The notes beneath the pieces were generated by a model. It was not told the DNA's origin and searched no databases. It saw only the letters and a program-made list of their open reading frames with translations. Of a stretch of DNA of 64,000 nt, positions 1-7,603 are shown in pieces (position 1 is the first letter of the stretch; every line of letters begins with the position of its first letter). The DNA is from Blautia sp. (GTDB lineage Bacteria; Bacillota; Clostridia; Lachnospirales; Lachnospiraceae): contig JAETNR010000022.1 in the NCBI GenBank assembly GCA_021772055.1, positions 1-64,000 on the forward strand, in the 5' to 3' direction. The position numbers were made by a program, and so were the translations under genes.

Positions 1-50
1 GATATCCATCTATGTATGACCAGTATCTGAAAGTATGTGAAAACTTGTGA
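1..50 (+). CDS. group II intron reverse transcriptase/maturase, last 15 residues (partial)
   Basis: Reading from base 3, the window opens with the tail YPSMYDQYLKVCENL followed by a TGA at 48-50. It sits directly in front of an RNA hairpin that looks like group II intron domain V, which is where the intron-encoded protein of bacterial group II introns ends. The protein would be a reverse transcriptase/maturase that helps splicing and retrohoming. Only the extreme C-terminus is visible, so no catalytic motif can be checked; the call rests on position and on the adjoining intron RNA. Confidence 0.5.
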   Translation, partial: YPSMYDQYLKVCENL

Positions 51-111
51 ACCGCCGTGTACCGAACGGTATGCACGGTGGTGTGGAGGGCGGGCTAATT
101 ACCCGCCCATC
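50..111 (+). mobile_element. 3' end of a group II intron (domains V and VI)
   Basis: Bases 51-83 fold into a long hairpin, ACCGCCGUG-UACC closed by a GAAC loop and paired with GGUA-(UG)-CACGGUGGU. The two-base bulge is the hallmark of domain V. It is followed by a domain VI-like hairpin, GGGCGGG-CTAATTA-CCCGCCC at about 88-109, with an unpaired A that could be the branch point. The intron probably ends at about 110-111 with AT. The rest of the element lies outside the window. Confidence 0.7.
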
Positions 112-151
112 CGATTAAATTGTCAAGAATTTGCGCTTTTGTTTCTTCCAT
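111..151 (-). pseudogene. possible N-terminal stub of a gene split by the intron
   Basis: On the minus strand a GAAGGAGAC ribosome site at about 164-172 precedes an ATG at 151. The reading frame runs MEETKAQILDNLIG up to the apparent intron boundary near 111. It reads like the start of a real gene whose first 13-14 codons form the 3' exon of an intron inserted in antisense orientation. The rest of the gene would lie upstream of the window. The protein family is not recognisable from so few residues. Confidence 0.3.
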
Positions 152-216
152 TATGCTTTGCCGTCTCCTTCAGATTAAAAGAAGTCTTTACTGCATTGCA
201 GCATGAAAGCCCTTGA

Positions 217-655
217 TGGGCGGTGAATGCGGTAGAAATGTTCCGCAGTCTCGGCTATGAAAGGCCGAAGGCAGCCGCCATCTGCGCCGTTGAAGTGGAA
301 AACGCCAAAATGCCGGAAACGGTAGATACCAAAATTCTGAAAAAAATGGCGCAGTCAGAAGAAATTGCAGACTGCATTTTGGAAGGCCCCATTTCTATGG
401 ATCTTGCAGTGAGCAGAGAGCAAAAAATACGACAGCCCTGTTGCAGGTGATGCAGATATTCTGATCGTACCGGATACTGACTCCGGAAATCTGATGGTGA
501 AGGCTCTTCTGAAATTTGCCAATGCCAGGATGGCAGGCTGTGTGGTGGGAGCACAGTGCCCGATTGCATTAAATTCCAGGAGTGCGTCTTTTGAAGAAAA
601 ATATTACTCACTGCTTGCATGCTGCTTGATTGTAAACAAGGAAAAAATCGCTTAA
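217..655 (+). pseudogene. ptb: phosphate butyryltransferase, truncated and frameshifted
   Basis: The frame from 217 gives NAVEMFRSLGYERPKAAAI then AVEVENAKMPETVD and ILEGPISMDLAVSRE, the centre of the phosphate acetyl/butyryltransferase family. At an A-run (422-427) the frame changes by one base and continues as SPVAGDADILIVPD, VVGAQCPIALNSR and the stop at 653-655. The N-terminal half is absent: a stop lies at 214-216 and the intron scar is nearby. Active enzymes convert butyryl-CoA and phosphate to butyryl phosphate. Compared with intact relatives, residues next to the A-run are also missing, so more than one lesion has occurred. It is read as a dead gene. Confidence 0.8.
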
Positions 656-1019
656 AAAGGGAGGGGGAATCTCCCTCAGTGTGCACGAAAACGGCAGGAT
701 CATTGATTCAATCGGAGATGATGACGGCTCCTTTTCCCCGGAGCGTGCAGGAGCAACACAGCTGCTGGAAATCCTGAAAATGTGCTATAGCGGAGAATAT
801 TCCTATTCGGAGATTAAGCGGAAATGCTGCGGGCAGGGAGGACTTGCTTATTCCCAAAGGCTTACGGACAGGATTGCCGATTATGTGAAATTTATTGCTC
901 CCATCGTGGTTATGGCAGGTGAGAATGAGATGGAAGCCCTGGCTCTTGGAGGACTGTGCCTTTTAAAGGGAGAAGAGAAAGCGAAGATCTATACTCTGCC
1001 CTCCGGGAAACTTTTGTAA
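654..1019 (+). pseudogene. buk: butyrate kinase remnant with an internal deletion
   Basis: The frame starting at 654, right at the stop of the ptb remnant, reads GGGISLSVHENGRIID, then DGSFSPERAGA, LKMCYSGEYS, and later LAYSQRLTDRIADY and FIAPIVVMAGENEMEALALG. These are successive motifs of butyrate kinase (acetate/propionate kinase superfamily). The N-terminal part before GGGIS is missing. In the middle, GQGG (about 834-843) jumps straight to LAYSQ; intact enzymes have many more residues between the two similar GGL-AY motifs, so a deletion between them is likely. It would have been the partner of ptb in making butyrate with ATP gain. Confidence 0.8.
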
Positions 1020-1099
1020 AATCTTCCATTGAAAAAAGGGACAGCATCTGTTATAGTGGTTATGGTTGTAAAAATACAGTGTATAGAGAGGAAACACCA

Positions 1100-1690
1100 T
1101 TGAGAAAGAAATCCCATATCCTGTTAGCAGGTTATCTGGCTGATCAGTTGATTGACTCTGACAGCCTTCAGTTACATAGAAAAGCCTTTTGCCTGGGAAA
1201 CATCCTTCCGGACTGCAAACCATCCTTTTTGACTACGAGACATGAATTTTTCGGTACTTTCGGAAGTATCCAGGAGAGGATTCGATTCCTGGTACTGAAT
1301 GGTACAGAGGTTTTTAGTGAGAGTGCCCTTTGGAGGAAGATTGGAGAGGTGATGCATTATATTGCAGATTATTTTACCTTCCCTCACAATAAGACTTTTA
1401 CAGGAGGTTTTCGCGACCATAATCAATATGAGAAGGAATTGAAGAACCGTCTGAAACAGTATATTAAGAGCGGCGATGCTTATTTAAATGCAGTTGAGGA
1501 AACGATGATCCGGTTTCAGGATCTCGGGGATCTGATTGCATATGTGCAGACCCGGCATGAATGCTATTTGAAGAGAGAGAGGACGATTTCTGAGGATATT
1601 CAGTATATTTTGTCTGTATGTCTGCAGGTGGTACACGGGATTTTTCAGCTCTGTACGGAATATCATTCTGATAGGGTTTCTCTTGTCTGA
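1100..1690 (+). CDS. zinc-dependent phospholipase C family protein
   Basis: This 196-residue protein resembles the zinc-dependent phospholipase C-like family found in Lachnospiraceae. Recognisable stretches are RKKSHILLAGYLADQL, LHRKAFCLGNILPDC, TTRHEFFGTF, GEVMHYIADYFTFPHN and a later HNQYEKEL. The several conserved His and Asp residues would bind zinc. The start is taken as the TTG at 1100, because GAGAGG lies 8 bases upstream and the family begins at this MRKKSH position; the longer frame from 956 overlaps the butyrate kinase remnant. No signal peptide is seen, so a cytoplasmic location is likely. The substrate is unknown. A terminator follows. Confidence 0.65.
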   Translation: MRKKSHILLAGYLADQLIDSDSLQLHRKAFCLGNILPDCKPSFLTTRHEFFGTFGSIQERIRFLVLNGTEVFSESALWRKIGEVMHYIADYFTFPHNKTFTGGFRDHNQYEKELKNRLKQYIKSGDAYLNAVEETMIRFQDLGDLIAYVQTRHECYLKRERTISEDIQYILSVCLQVVHGIFQLCTEYHSDRVSLV

Positions 1691-1743
1691 AGCGGTAAAG
1701 TCTGTGTTTACAAGTGTGAAAAATAAATGAATTCTATTTGATT

Positions 1744-1775
1744 CCGCCGGAGTTCTGACTCCGGCGGTTGATTTT
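1744..1775 (+). terminator. Rho-independent terminator
   Basis: A perfect 10-bp stem, CCGCCGGAGT / ACTCCGGCGG, with a TCTG loop is followed by TTGATTTT. It ends the phospholipase C-like transcript. Confidence 0.85.
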
Positions 1776-1798
1776 AAAAAAAGATTGTGCTAGAATAA

Positions 1799-1979
1799 AA
1801 CAGGTAATATGTAAGTTGAGATGTAACATCCGGATGCCTGTTACCTTAAGCAGAAGTGTTTTTTTGGCAGGAAACAGGCAGTTATCGGATGATGGAGATA
1901 AGTAATACTGCTGTACTGCATACCTTTATAATGGGGAGTAAAGGGATGCCCAAGGAAAGAAGGGAGCATCTTATTCAAC
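1799..1979 (+). promoter_or_regulatory. structured 5' leader with alternative helices
   Basis: Bases 1823-1828 (GTAACA) can pair with 1839-1844 (TGTTAC). Alternatively 1828-1832 plus 1835-1842 (ATCCG, TGCCTGTT) can pair with 1873-1880 plus 1886-1890 (AACAGGCA, CGGAT). The two folds exclude each other, and a T7 tract lies between them at 1859-1865. This geometry is typical of a regulated leader for the following secreted hydrolase. No known riboswitch consensus was recognised. Confidence 0.35.
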
Positions 1980-1990
1980 ATGAAAAATAA
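1946..1990 (+). CDS. 14-residue upstream ORF overlapping the NlpC/P60 start
   Basis: ATG at 1946 follows GGGGAG (1933-1938) at ideal spacing and encodes MPKERREHLIQHEK. Its TAA at 1988-1990 lies just inside the next gene, whose ATG is at 1980. The next gene's own site, GGGAG at 1962-1966, is 13 bases from its ATG, which is long. Translation of the short ORF could therefore couple or tune initiation of the hydrolase. Whether it is translated is not known. Confidence 0.35.
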   Translation: MPKERREHLIQHEK

Positions 1991-4004
1991 TTATCTGACA
2001 AAATGTCTTTGCATAACTTTAATATCTTCCATGGTTTTAGCCGGCCCGCTGCCTGCTTTTGGTGCAGAAGGTACGGACGCATTTGTGTCAGAGAGCACAT
2101 TTACTGACCAGGTGAACGAGGATCAGAGTTTTTCACAGGAGTCAGGGGGAGATTTTTCCTCCGGACCGGAAGACGGGACGGATCCGGTACAGGGAGGGGA
2201 TACGGCCCCTGCGCCGGGAGCAGAGGCAAGTCCCACACCAGGCGAGGAGATCACGCCCACGCCGGGGGCGGAACCAATGCCCACTCCAGGAGGAGAGGTG
2301 ACGCCTACGCCAGGAGGAGAAATCACACCCACGCCGGGAGCGGAACCAACGCCCACCCCGGGAGGAGGAGTGACGCCTACGCCAGGGGGAGAAGTGACAC
2401 CCACCCCGGGAGGAGAAGTGACACCCACTCCGGGAGGTGAGGTAACACCTACCCCGGGAGGAGAGATCACTCCTACACCGGGAACGGATTTGACCCCCAC
2501 ACCGGAACTTTCACCTGTACCGGTGCCTACAGAAATTTTAATGCCGGAAAAGGTAAAGGATTTGATTGATAAAATCAATTCTCTGGCGCTCACAGAGATC
2601 ACCATCAAGCATGAAGCCAAGATCGTGAAGCTTCGTGAGCTCTATGAGGCATTGACCGATGAAGAAAAAACCATGGTAAGCAATTATCAGCTTCTTGTTG
2701 GCTACGAAACAAAGATCATGGAAATCAAAGCGTCTTTTGACGATAAAGATCCTGCTGCTTTCACAGACGATACAGTCCAGAATGTAAAGATCGGAGAACC
2801 TGTGTATTTCACGAATATGGTTTCCAATATCCATGCAGGAAAGGAATTTTATCTGGATACATTAAAGAAGGAATATAGCCTGACGTTTTCTGATGATTTC
2901 AGTTCTGTGATGGATTCCATAGAGAAGGAGTATAAAAAGAAAAACAAGCTGTCTGACCCAAGCGATGAGAGGGAGGACGGTGTGACAACCTCAGAGGATA
3001 TGTTTCTTGTAAGAAACTGGCAGGATATTATCGCAGTTTACATTTATGAACAAAGCAGGGACGGCAGGAAGTCCTTTATTTTGGATTCTTCCTGCAAAGA
3101 GGATCTGGCGGTAATTTTTGAAGAAATGAATCCGGTTGTCAGGGACAAGCAGAACATTACCCATGCAAGCTACGGCAACCGCCACATCAATTACTACATA
3201 AAGAAAAATAAGATTGCCAAAGAGGACAGGGAGATTCTGAAAAAATATGTTGAGACAGACTGTAAGCTGCTCTGTGCCACAGTAACGGCTTCCAAAGGCT
3301 TTGTACGTCAGAGTGTGGGAGATGAGGTTTCTGAGGAGCGCGTCAATGTAATTGCAGCAGCTTATTCCCTGGTAGGCAAGGTAGGGTATTTCTGGGGAGG
3401 TAAATCCACTGTTTTTGGAGATGACCCGTCCTGGGGAACTGCAGAACGTGTCACTGCAGCAGGCAGCAACAGTACAGGAACGGTCCGCGCTTACGGACTG
3501 GACTGCAGCGGGTTTGTTACCTGGGCAGTTGTGAACGGATATCATGATAAATCAATGCAGGCAGCCGTTGGCGACGGGACTTCGGACCAGTGGATGAAGG
3601 CAGGGGTTGTCAGCGAGCAGAATGCACAGCCCGGTGATCTTGTTTTTCAGCGCGGACCGGAAGCAGGCTCTGATAATCATGTGGGGATCCTTTGCGGTAA
3701 GACGGATGCAGGAGATTGGATTGCAGTGCATTGCTCTTCCGGCAAAAATGGCGTTACGGTAGGAGAAGCCTATGGTGCAAGCTTCCGTTATATTCGTAAG
3801 CCGTCGTTCTATCCTGGGGATGATGAACGTAATGCTTTAGAGCTTCCCGGATTTATTTCGGACGGCGCAGATTCTGTTGCAGGCAATACGCTTCAGGATA
3901 TGATCAAGCAGAACCAGTTTACCTCCAGGGAGAAAAAAGAAGATTCACTGATGGATATCATATCCTCCAACAGCGATGATATGGAAGTTTTTATTGGCGG
4001 ATGA
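1980..4004 (+). CDS. secreted NlpC/P60 peptidoglycan hydrolase with Pro-Thr repeats
   Basis: The 674-residue protein begins with a signal peptide (about residues 1-29, ending PAFGA). Residues about 75-175 are a tandem TPTPGGE/TPTPGAE repeat, a likely extended wall-spanning linker. Residues about 185-450 are of unknown fold with coiled-coil-like stretches. The NlpC/P60 domain occupies about 460-620, with the catalytic triad visible as Cys509 in LDCSGF, His567 in DNHVGI and His584 in AVHCSS. It should cut peptide stems of peptidoglycan outside the cell. The C-terminal 40 residues are Asp/Ser-rich. It is monocistronic, preceded by a structured leader and followed by a shared terminator. Confidence 0.88.
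   Translation: MKNNYLTKCLCITLISSMVLAGPLPAFGAEGTDAFVSESTFTDQVNEDQSFSQESGGDFSSGPEDGTDPVQGGDTAPAPGAEASPTPGEEITPTPGAEPMPTPGGEVTPTPGGEITPTPGAEPTPTPGGGVTPTPGGEVTPTPGGEVTPTPGGEVTPTPGGEITPTPGTDLTPTPELSPVPVPTEILMPEKVKDLIDKINSLALTEITIKHEAKIVKLRELYEALTDEEKTMVSNYQLLVGYETKIMEIKASFDDKDPAAFTDDTVQNVKIGEPVYFTNMVSNIHAGKEFYLDTLKKEYSLTFSDDFSSVMDSIEKEYKKKNKLSDPSDEREDGVTTSEDMFLVRNWQDIIAVYIYEQSRDGRKSFILDSSCKEDLAVIFEEMNPVVRDKQNITHASYGNRHINYYIKKNKIAKEDREILKKYVETDCKLLCATVTASKGFVRQSVGDEVSEERVNVIAAAYSLVGKVGYFWGGKSTVFGDDPSWGTAERVTAAGSNSTGTVRAYGLDCSGFVTWAVVNGYHDKSMQAAVGDGTSDQWMKAGVVSEQNAQPGDLVFQRGPEAGSDNHVGILCGKTDAGDWIAVHCSSGKNGVTVGEAYGASFRYIRKPSFYPGDDERNALELPGFISDGADSVAGNTLQDMIKQNQFTSREKKEDSLMDIISSNSDDMEVFIGG
2196..2500 (+). 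repeat. in-gene tandem repeat coding for TPTPGxE units
   Basis: About ten GC-rich units of roughly 24-27 bases encode the TPTPG(G/A)E(V/I) linker of the hydrolase. Units differ at third positions but keep the frame. Length variation by slippage or recombination would be expected. The strand-opposite frame is also open only because of this periodicity. Confidence 0.8.
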
Positions 4005-4013
4005 TCATAAGAG

Positions 4014-4055
4014 AAAAGCCCATGCTGATTCGGGAGCGAACCGGCATGGGCTTTT
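4014..4055. terminator. bidirectional terminator
   Basis: AAAAGCCCATGC (4014-4025) and GCATGGGCTTTT (4044-4055) are perfect inverted repeats between two convergent genes. T-runs lie on both strands, and the right arm overlaps the stop codon of pduL. Confidence 0.85.
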
Positions 4056-4692
4056 AGCGATGGATACCGGAAAGTACTTCCTCAATCCATTTATCTGTGT
4101 TGTAATTATCATCAAAGAGACGGACAATGACGCCGTAAGGGTCTGCATCACTTGAAAAAGCATTGGCTTCATCTGTGTCTACATGCATGGCCAGGTGAAA
4201 GCTGCGGTTTACGCGGACAACCACGTCTGCGTAGATCAGGGCACGGCCATAGCTTTTTGTCAGTACAAAAACCTCATCATTGTCATGTACCCTAAGAGAC
4301 CAGGCTTCCTCCGGAGTCATATGGATATGACGCTTGGCAACAATGACACCTTTTGAGATTTCAAGTTCCCCAAGGGGACCGGCCAGGGTGCACCCGGGGG
4401 TTCCCTGAATGTCTCCGGACTGGCGGATGATGCCCGGAAGCCCCAGCCTCCTGGTATCTGTAAGGGATACTTCCACCTGGGTCTCCTTACGGAAAGGGCC
4501 AAGGATTGCCATGTTTTCAAACTGCCCGTAAGGACCTTTCACTGTAAGCCTCTCCTTACAGAGATATTGTCCAGGCTGGCTTAGCTCTTTTACATAATGA
4601 AGCTGGGCATCTGCGCCGAATAATTTTTCAAAATCTTCTCTGGAAACGTGAATATGTCTCGCTGAGGTTTCAATAGGAATCTTTACGCTCAT
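4054..4692 (-). CDS. pduL: phosphate propanoyltransferase / phosphotransacylase PduL
   Basis: The 212-residue protein has the two PduL half-domains, each marked by a His-rich metal site: ARHIHVS near residue 10 and KRHIHMT near residue 115. It also has the family motif GPFRKETQVEVSLTD. PduL moves acyl groups between CoA and phosphate; in several acetogens it stands in for Pta in making acetyl phosphate. The ATG at 4692 is preceded by GGAGGTAATT; the longer frame to 4734 lacks such a site. The protein starts directly at the catalytic fold, so there is no N-terminal peptide for targeting to a microcompartment. It is probably a cytosolic housekeeping enzyme. Confidence 0.9.
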   Translation of the reverse strand: MSVKIPIETSARHIHVSREDFEKLFGADAQLHYVKELSQPGQYLCKERLTVKGPYGQFENMAILGPFRKETQVEVSLTDTRRLGLPGIIRQSGDIQGTPGCTLAGPLGELEISKGVIVAKRHIHMTPEEAWSLRVHDNDEVFVLTKSYGRALIYADVVVRVNRSFHLAMHVDTDEANAFSSDADPYGVIVRLFDDNYNTDKWIEEVLSGIHR

Positions 4693-4829
4693 AATTACCT
4701 CCAAGAATGACATATGATGTTGTAGATATGCCATACGATCTTTTTTAGTTTAACTCGGAAACCGGGAAAAGGCAATCATTTTCTTATTAAGCCGGAACGT
4801 ATTTTCATGGTGAGAACAGAGTGAACCAT

Positions 4830-4858
4830 TTGCAAATGAGGAGAGAATCATATATAAT
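4830..4858 (+). promoter_or_regulatory. sigma-A type promoter
   Basis: TTGCAA (4830-4835), a 17-base spacer and TATAAT (4853-4858) lie 75 bases before the transglutaminase-like gene. Confidence 0.7.
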
Positions 4859-4932
4859 GGTCAGATAAGAAATACGGCTGAAATAAGTGATTGCGAAACC
4901 GGATTTGAAATTATGGGCAATAAGGAGAAAGA

Positions 4933-6168
4933 ATGAATAAAAGAAAATATATTGGGGGATTCTGTCTTGTTCTCCTGTTTTGTATTGGCGTGGCTTTTCT
5001 GGTGGCAGGAAGCCATGCAGAAGAGATAGACGTTTCTGCTGTAGGAGTGGGAGAATTTCTTCAGGCTGCCAGAGGGCTTTTTCGAGGAGAACCGAAGGAG
5101 ATTCAGGACCTTCGGGAACAGGAAGTGGCAAAGACGGATGAAGGCCATCAGGAATACTATTTTCAGCTCCTTGGAGAAGAAGAGCAGCGGGGATACAGAG
5201 AAATGCTGAACGGGATCCGTGCCCGGGAGGAAGAATTTTATCTGACGATTTTCCGTGACGAAGAAGTAGACAGAGTTTATCATGCACTTTTAAAGGACCA
5301 TCCGGAACTCTACTGGGTGCATAATCGTAAGCAGGTCTTTAAAACCACTTACGTAGGAAGCGATTATTGCCTTTTTTCACCCGGTTATACTTATACAGAG
5401 GAAGAGATGCAGCAGATCGACCAGGCACTTGAGGAGGCCTGGCGGGAAGTCTCTTCATTGGTTCCGGAGGGGACAAATGTATATGAGACAGTCAAAATCG
5501 TGTATACGTATCTGATCGATTCCGTTGATTATGAGCTGTCTGAGGATGACCAGAGCATTGCTGGTGTTTTCTGGAAAAAACAGGCTGTTTGTGCGGGATA
5601 TGCAGGGGCAGTACAGTATTTGCTGGAAAGGTTCGGGATTCCCTGTATTTATGTGGATGGAAGTGCAGAAGGCAGTACGGAAGGACATGCGTGGAATATT
5701 GTAAATATGGATGGAATGTACTATTATGTGGATGTTACCAATGGAGACCAGCCCCAGTTTCTGGAGGGGGATGCTGTTTCCATGGCGGAACACAAGACAA
5801 CCATTTATGATTATCTTTGTCCTTTTCCGCAGGAATATGAACTAAGCTACACTCCGTCAGCAGAATTTCCTGTACCGGAATGTACTGCTACGGATAAGAA
5901 TTTTTATGTGCTGAATCAGGGATGCTTTGACAGCTATGACTGGCAGGCAATTTATGAGTATTGTCTGATGAGACTGAATTACGGTGCTGCGGTGGTCCGG
6001 TTTAAATTCAGTAATCAGGAGGCCTTTGATGCTGCTTATTCTGACTGGGTGCAGGGAAAAGGGATCCAGGAAGCGGCACGGTATTATATGGATCTGTACG
6101 GCATGAATGAAGTGGAATACCATTACGGTGTTCTTGAAAATCTGAAAACCATCTATTTTATGTTTTAG
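4933..6168 (+). CDS. secreted transglutaminase-like domain protein
   Basis: This 411-residue protein has an N-terminal hydrophobic segment (about residues 7-28) that is a signal peptide or anchor. A transglutaminase-like cysteine-protease fold follows. The catalytic triad is visible as Cys220 in QAVCAGYA, His252 in GHAWNIV and Asp267 in YYVDVT. Such proteins in Clostridia are thought to act on cell-wall or surface proteins; the substrate here is unknown. AAGGAG lies 6 bases before the ATG and a good promoter is upstream. The remaining C-terminal 110 residues have no recognised domain. It is followed closely by a membrane-protein gene that may be in the same transcript. Confidence 0.8.
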   Translation: MNKRKYIGGFCLVLLFCIGVAFLVAGSHAEEIDVSAVGVGEFLQAARGLFRGEPKEIQDLREQEVAKTDEGHQEYYFQLLGEEEQRGYREMLNGIRAREEEFYLTIFRDEEVDRVYHALLKDHPELYWVHNRKQVFKTTYVGSDYCLFSPGYTYTEEEMQQIDQALEEAWREVSSLVPEGTNVYETVKIVYTYLIDSVDYELSEDDQSIAGVFWKKQAVCAGYAGAVQYLLERFGIPCIYVDGSAEGSTEGHAWNIVNMDGMYYYVDVTNGDQPQFLEGDAVSMAEHKTTIYDYLCPFPQEYELSYTPSAEFPVPECTATDKNFYVLNQGCFDSYDWQAIYEYCLMRLNYGAAVVRFKFSNQEAFDAAYSDWVQGKGIQEAARYYMDLYGMNEVEYHYGVLENLKTIYFMF

Positions 6169-6207
6169 CTGGTTTTCAACAGAGAAGGAGTAGATAAGGA
6201 GGAAGCT

Positions 6208-7023
6208 ATGGCAGAAATTACGGAAATACTCACCAGAATCTGGGAGATTGTACAAAGAGTGGGGCAGGCGGAAATGCTTAGCACAGTGATGAAGGGGATT
6301 TTTGGCGTCCTGCTTGTATTTGGAATTTTAAACTGTGTTCTGGGATACCGGCTGCTCAGGTTCTGGGTTATGATTTTTGGATTTGGGGCAGGTGCTTTTG
6401 CAGGACTGTTTCTTGTAAAAAGTATGGATGTGGAGGATAAGACAGTATATCTGGGCGTGATGCTTGGCATCGGAATCGTACTTGGCATTATTTCCTTTTT
6501 GGTCTACAAGCTGGGGGTTTTTATCCTGGGCGCAGGGATTGCATGGACATTGAGCATTTATATCCTGCATCCCACGACCTCTGCTGTTTTCTTTGCATGC
6601 ATCCTCTGCGGTGTCGTGGTAGGCAGCCTTGGGGTGCGGTATGCGAAACAGGTGATTATTGTGGGAACGAGCCTTCTTGGCGGCGTGATTGCGGGATTTG
6701 CCTTTTCCAGGCTTGGAGGAATGGCGGAGGTTCCATATGGGATTGCCTTAAGTGCAGGTTTTATCCTTCTGGGACTGCTGGTTCAGTTCGCAACCAACCG
6801 GTCTGATGAGGAGGATGAGGAAGAGGATCTTCCGGGCATGGAGAAGGAAAAGAAGAAAGAAAAAGTGCAGTATGATGAATACGAAGAGGACTATGATTAT
6901 GAAGAGGAGTATCTGGTGCAGGAGGCTGTGAAGGAAGCAGGACGCACTGGCAGGAAGCGCAGAAAAGGAAATGTGCCGGATGTGGTACTGGATAAATCAG
7001 AGAAAAAAAGTCAGAACAGATAG
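6208..7023 (+). CDS. DUF4203-type multi-pass membrane protein
   Basis: The 271-residue protein has about seven hydrophobic helices between residues 25 and 195, Gly-rich as in the DUF4203/TMEM198-like family. It ends in a strongly charged cytoplasmic tail with runs of Glu/Asp, Lys and Tyr (about 198-271). AAGGAGG precedes the ATG. It lies 39 bases after the transglutaminase-like gene and 14 bases before ybaK, so the three may be cotranscribed. Function is unknown. The acidic-then-basic tail suggests protein or nucleic-acid contacts, but that is only inference. Confidence 0.7.
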   Translation: MAEITEILTRIWEIVQRVGQAEMLSTVMKGIFGVLLVFGILNCVLGYRLLRFWVMIFGFGAGAFAGLFLVKSMDVEDKTVYLGVMLGIGIVLGIISFLVYKLGVFILGAGIAWTLSIYILHPTTSAVFFACILCGVVVGSLGVRYAKQVIIVGTSLLGGVIAGFAFSRLGGMAEVPYGIALSAGFILLGLLVQFATNRSDEEDEEEDLPGMEKEKKKEKVQYDEYEEDYDYEEEYLVQEAVKEAGRTGRKRRKGNVPDVVLDKSEKKSQNR

Positions 7024-7037
7024 GAGCAGAAACAAAG

Positions 7038-7517
7038 ATGGCAAAAGAGGCAAAGACCAATGCAATGCGCCTTTTGGAGAGACAGAAGGTTGCTTATGAG
7101 ACACTGACATACGAATGCGAGGAATTTATTGACGGAATACATAGTGCGGATTTGACAGGCGCACCGTATGAGCAATCCTTTAAAACCCTTGTTATGGAGG
7201 GAAAGAGCGGAGGCTATTATGTGTTCGTTGTTCCCATCGAAAAAGAAGTGGACCGTAAGGCTGCTGCAAAAGCAGTAAATGAAAAGGCAGTGGATATGAT
7301 TCATGTAAAGGATATCTTAAAAATTACAGGTTATGTCAGAGGGGGCTGCAGCCCTGTTGGAATGAAAAAAAATTACCCTACGGTGTTTGACAGTTCTGCA
7401 GGAAATTTCCGGGAAATTTATGTAAGCGGAGGAAGAATCGGGCTTACGCTGAAGGTTCCCTTAGAGGGGCTTTTAAAGGTGACAGGCGGAAAGCTGGCGG
7501 ATATTACAATGAAATGA
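7038..7517 (+). CDS. ybaK: Cys-tRNA(Pro)/Cys-tRNA(Cys) deacylase YbaK
   Basis: The 159-residue protein matches the YbaK/EbsC single-domain editing family in length and motifs: KTNAMRLLERQKV at the start, FKTLVMEG, YYVFVVPIEKEVDRKAAAKA and GYVRGGCSPVGMKK. YbaK hydrolyses Cys wrongly attached to tRNA(Pro) after release by ProRS. The lysine in FKTL corresponds to the conserved catalytic lysine of the family. AGGAG precedes the ATG, and a strong bidirectional terminator follows the stop. Confidence 0.9.
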   Translation: MAKEAKTNAMRLLERQKVAYETLTYECEEFIDGIHSADLTGAPYEQSFKTLVMEGKSGGYYVFVVPIEKEVDRKAAAKAVNEKAVDMIHVKDILKITGYVRGGCSPVGMKKNYPTVFDSSAGNFREIYVSGGRIGLTLKVPLEGLLKVTGGKLADITMK

Positions 7518-7542
7518 TGCAGGGAATGAAGCGCTGAATATA

Positions 7543-7590
7543 AAAAAGGAATAAGGAGCGGAAGCGTTTTCCGTGTCCTTATTCCTTTTT
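7543..7590. terminator. bidirectional terminator
   Basis: AAAAAGGAATAAGGA (7543-7557) pairs perfectly with TCCTTATTCCTTTTT (7576-7590). It lies between the convergent ybaK and ABC-F genes. Confidence 0.9.
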
Positions 7591-7603
7591 CTGATATCAG
7601 GAT

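Noticed and set aside
420-430. Programmed frameshift in ptb
   Set aside because: The A-run could slip, but the gene also lacks its N-terminal half and residues next to the run, and the partner buk is deleted. Decay explains it better.
2123-2620. Minus-strand frame of 165 residues over the TPTPG repeat
   Set aside because: It is an antisense shadow: codon periodicity of the repeat keeps the opposite strand open. It has no ribosome site and codes for a monotonous GVGVTSPPG string.
4640-4692. Encapsulation peptide on PduL
   Set aside because: The protein starts directly at the catalytic fold (MSVKIPIETSARH); the upstream open frame has no ribosome site, so there is no targeting extension.
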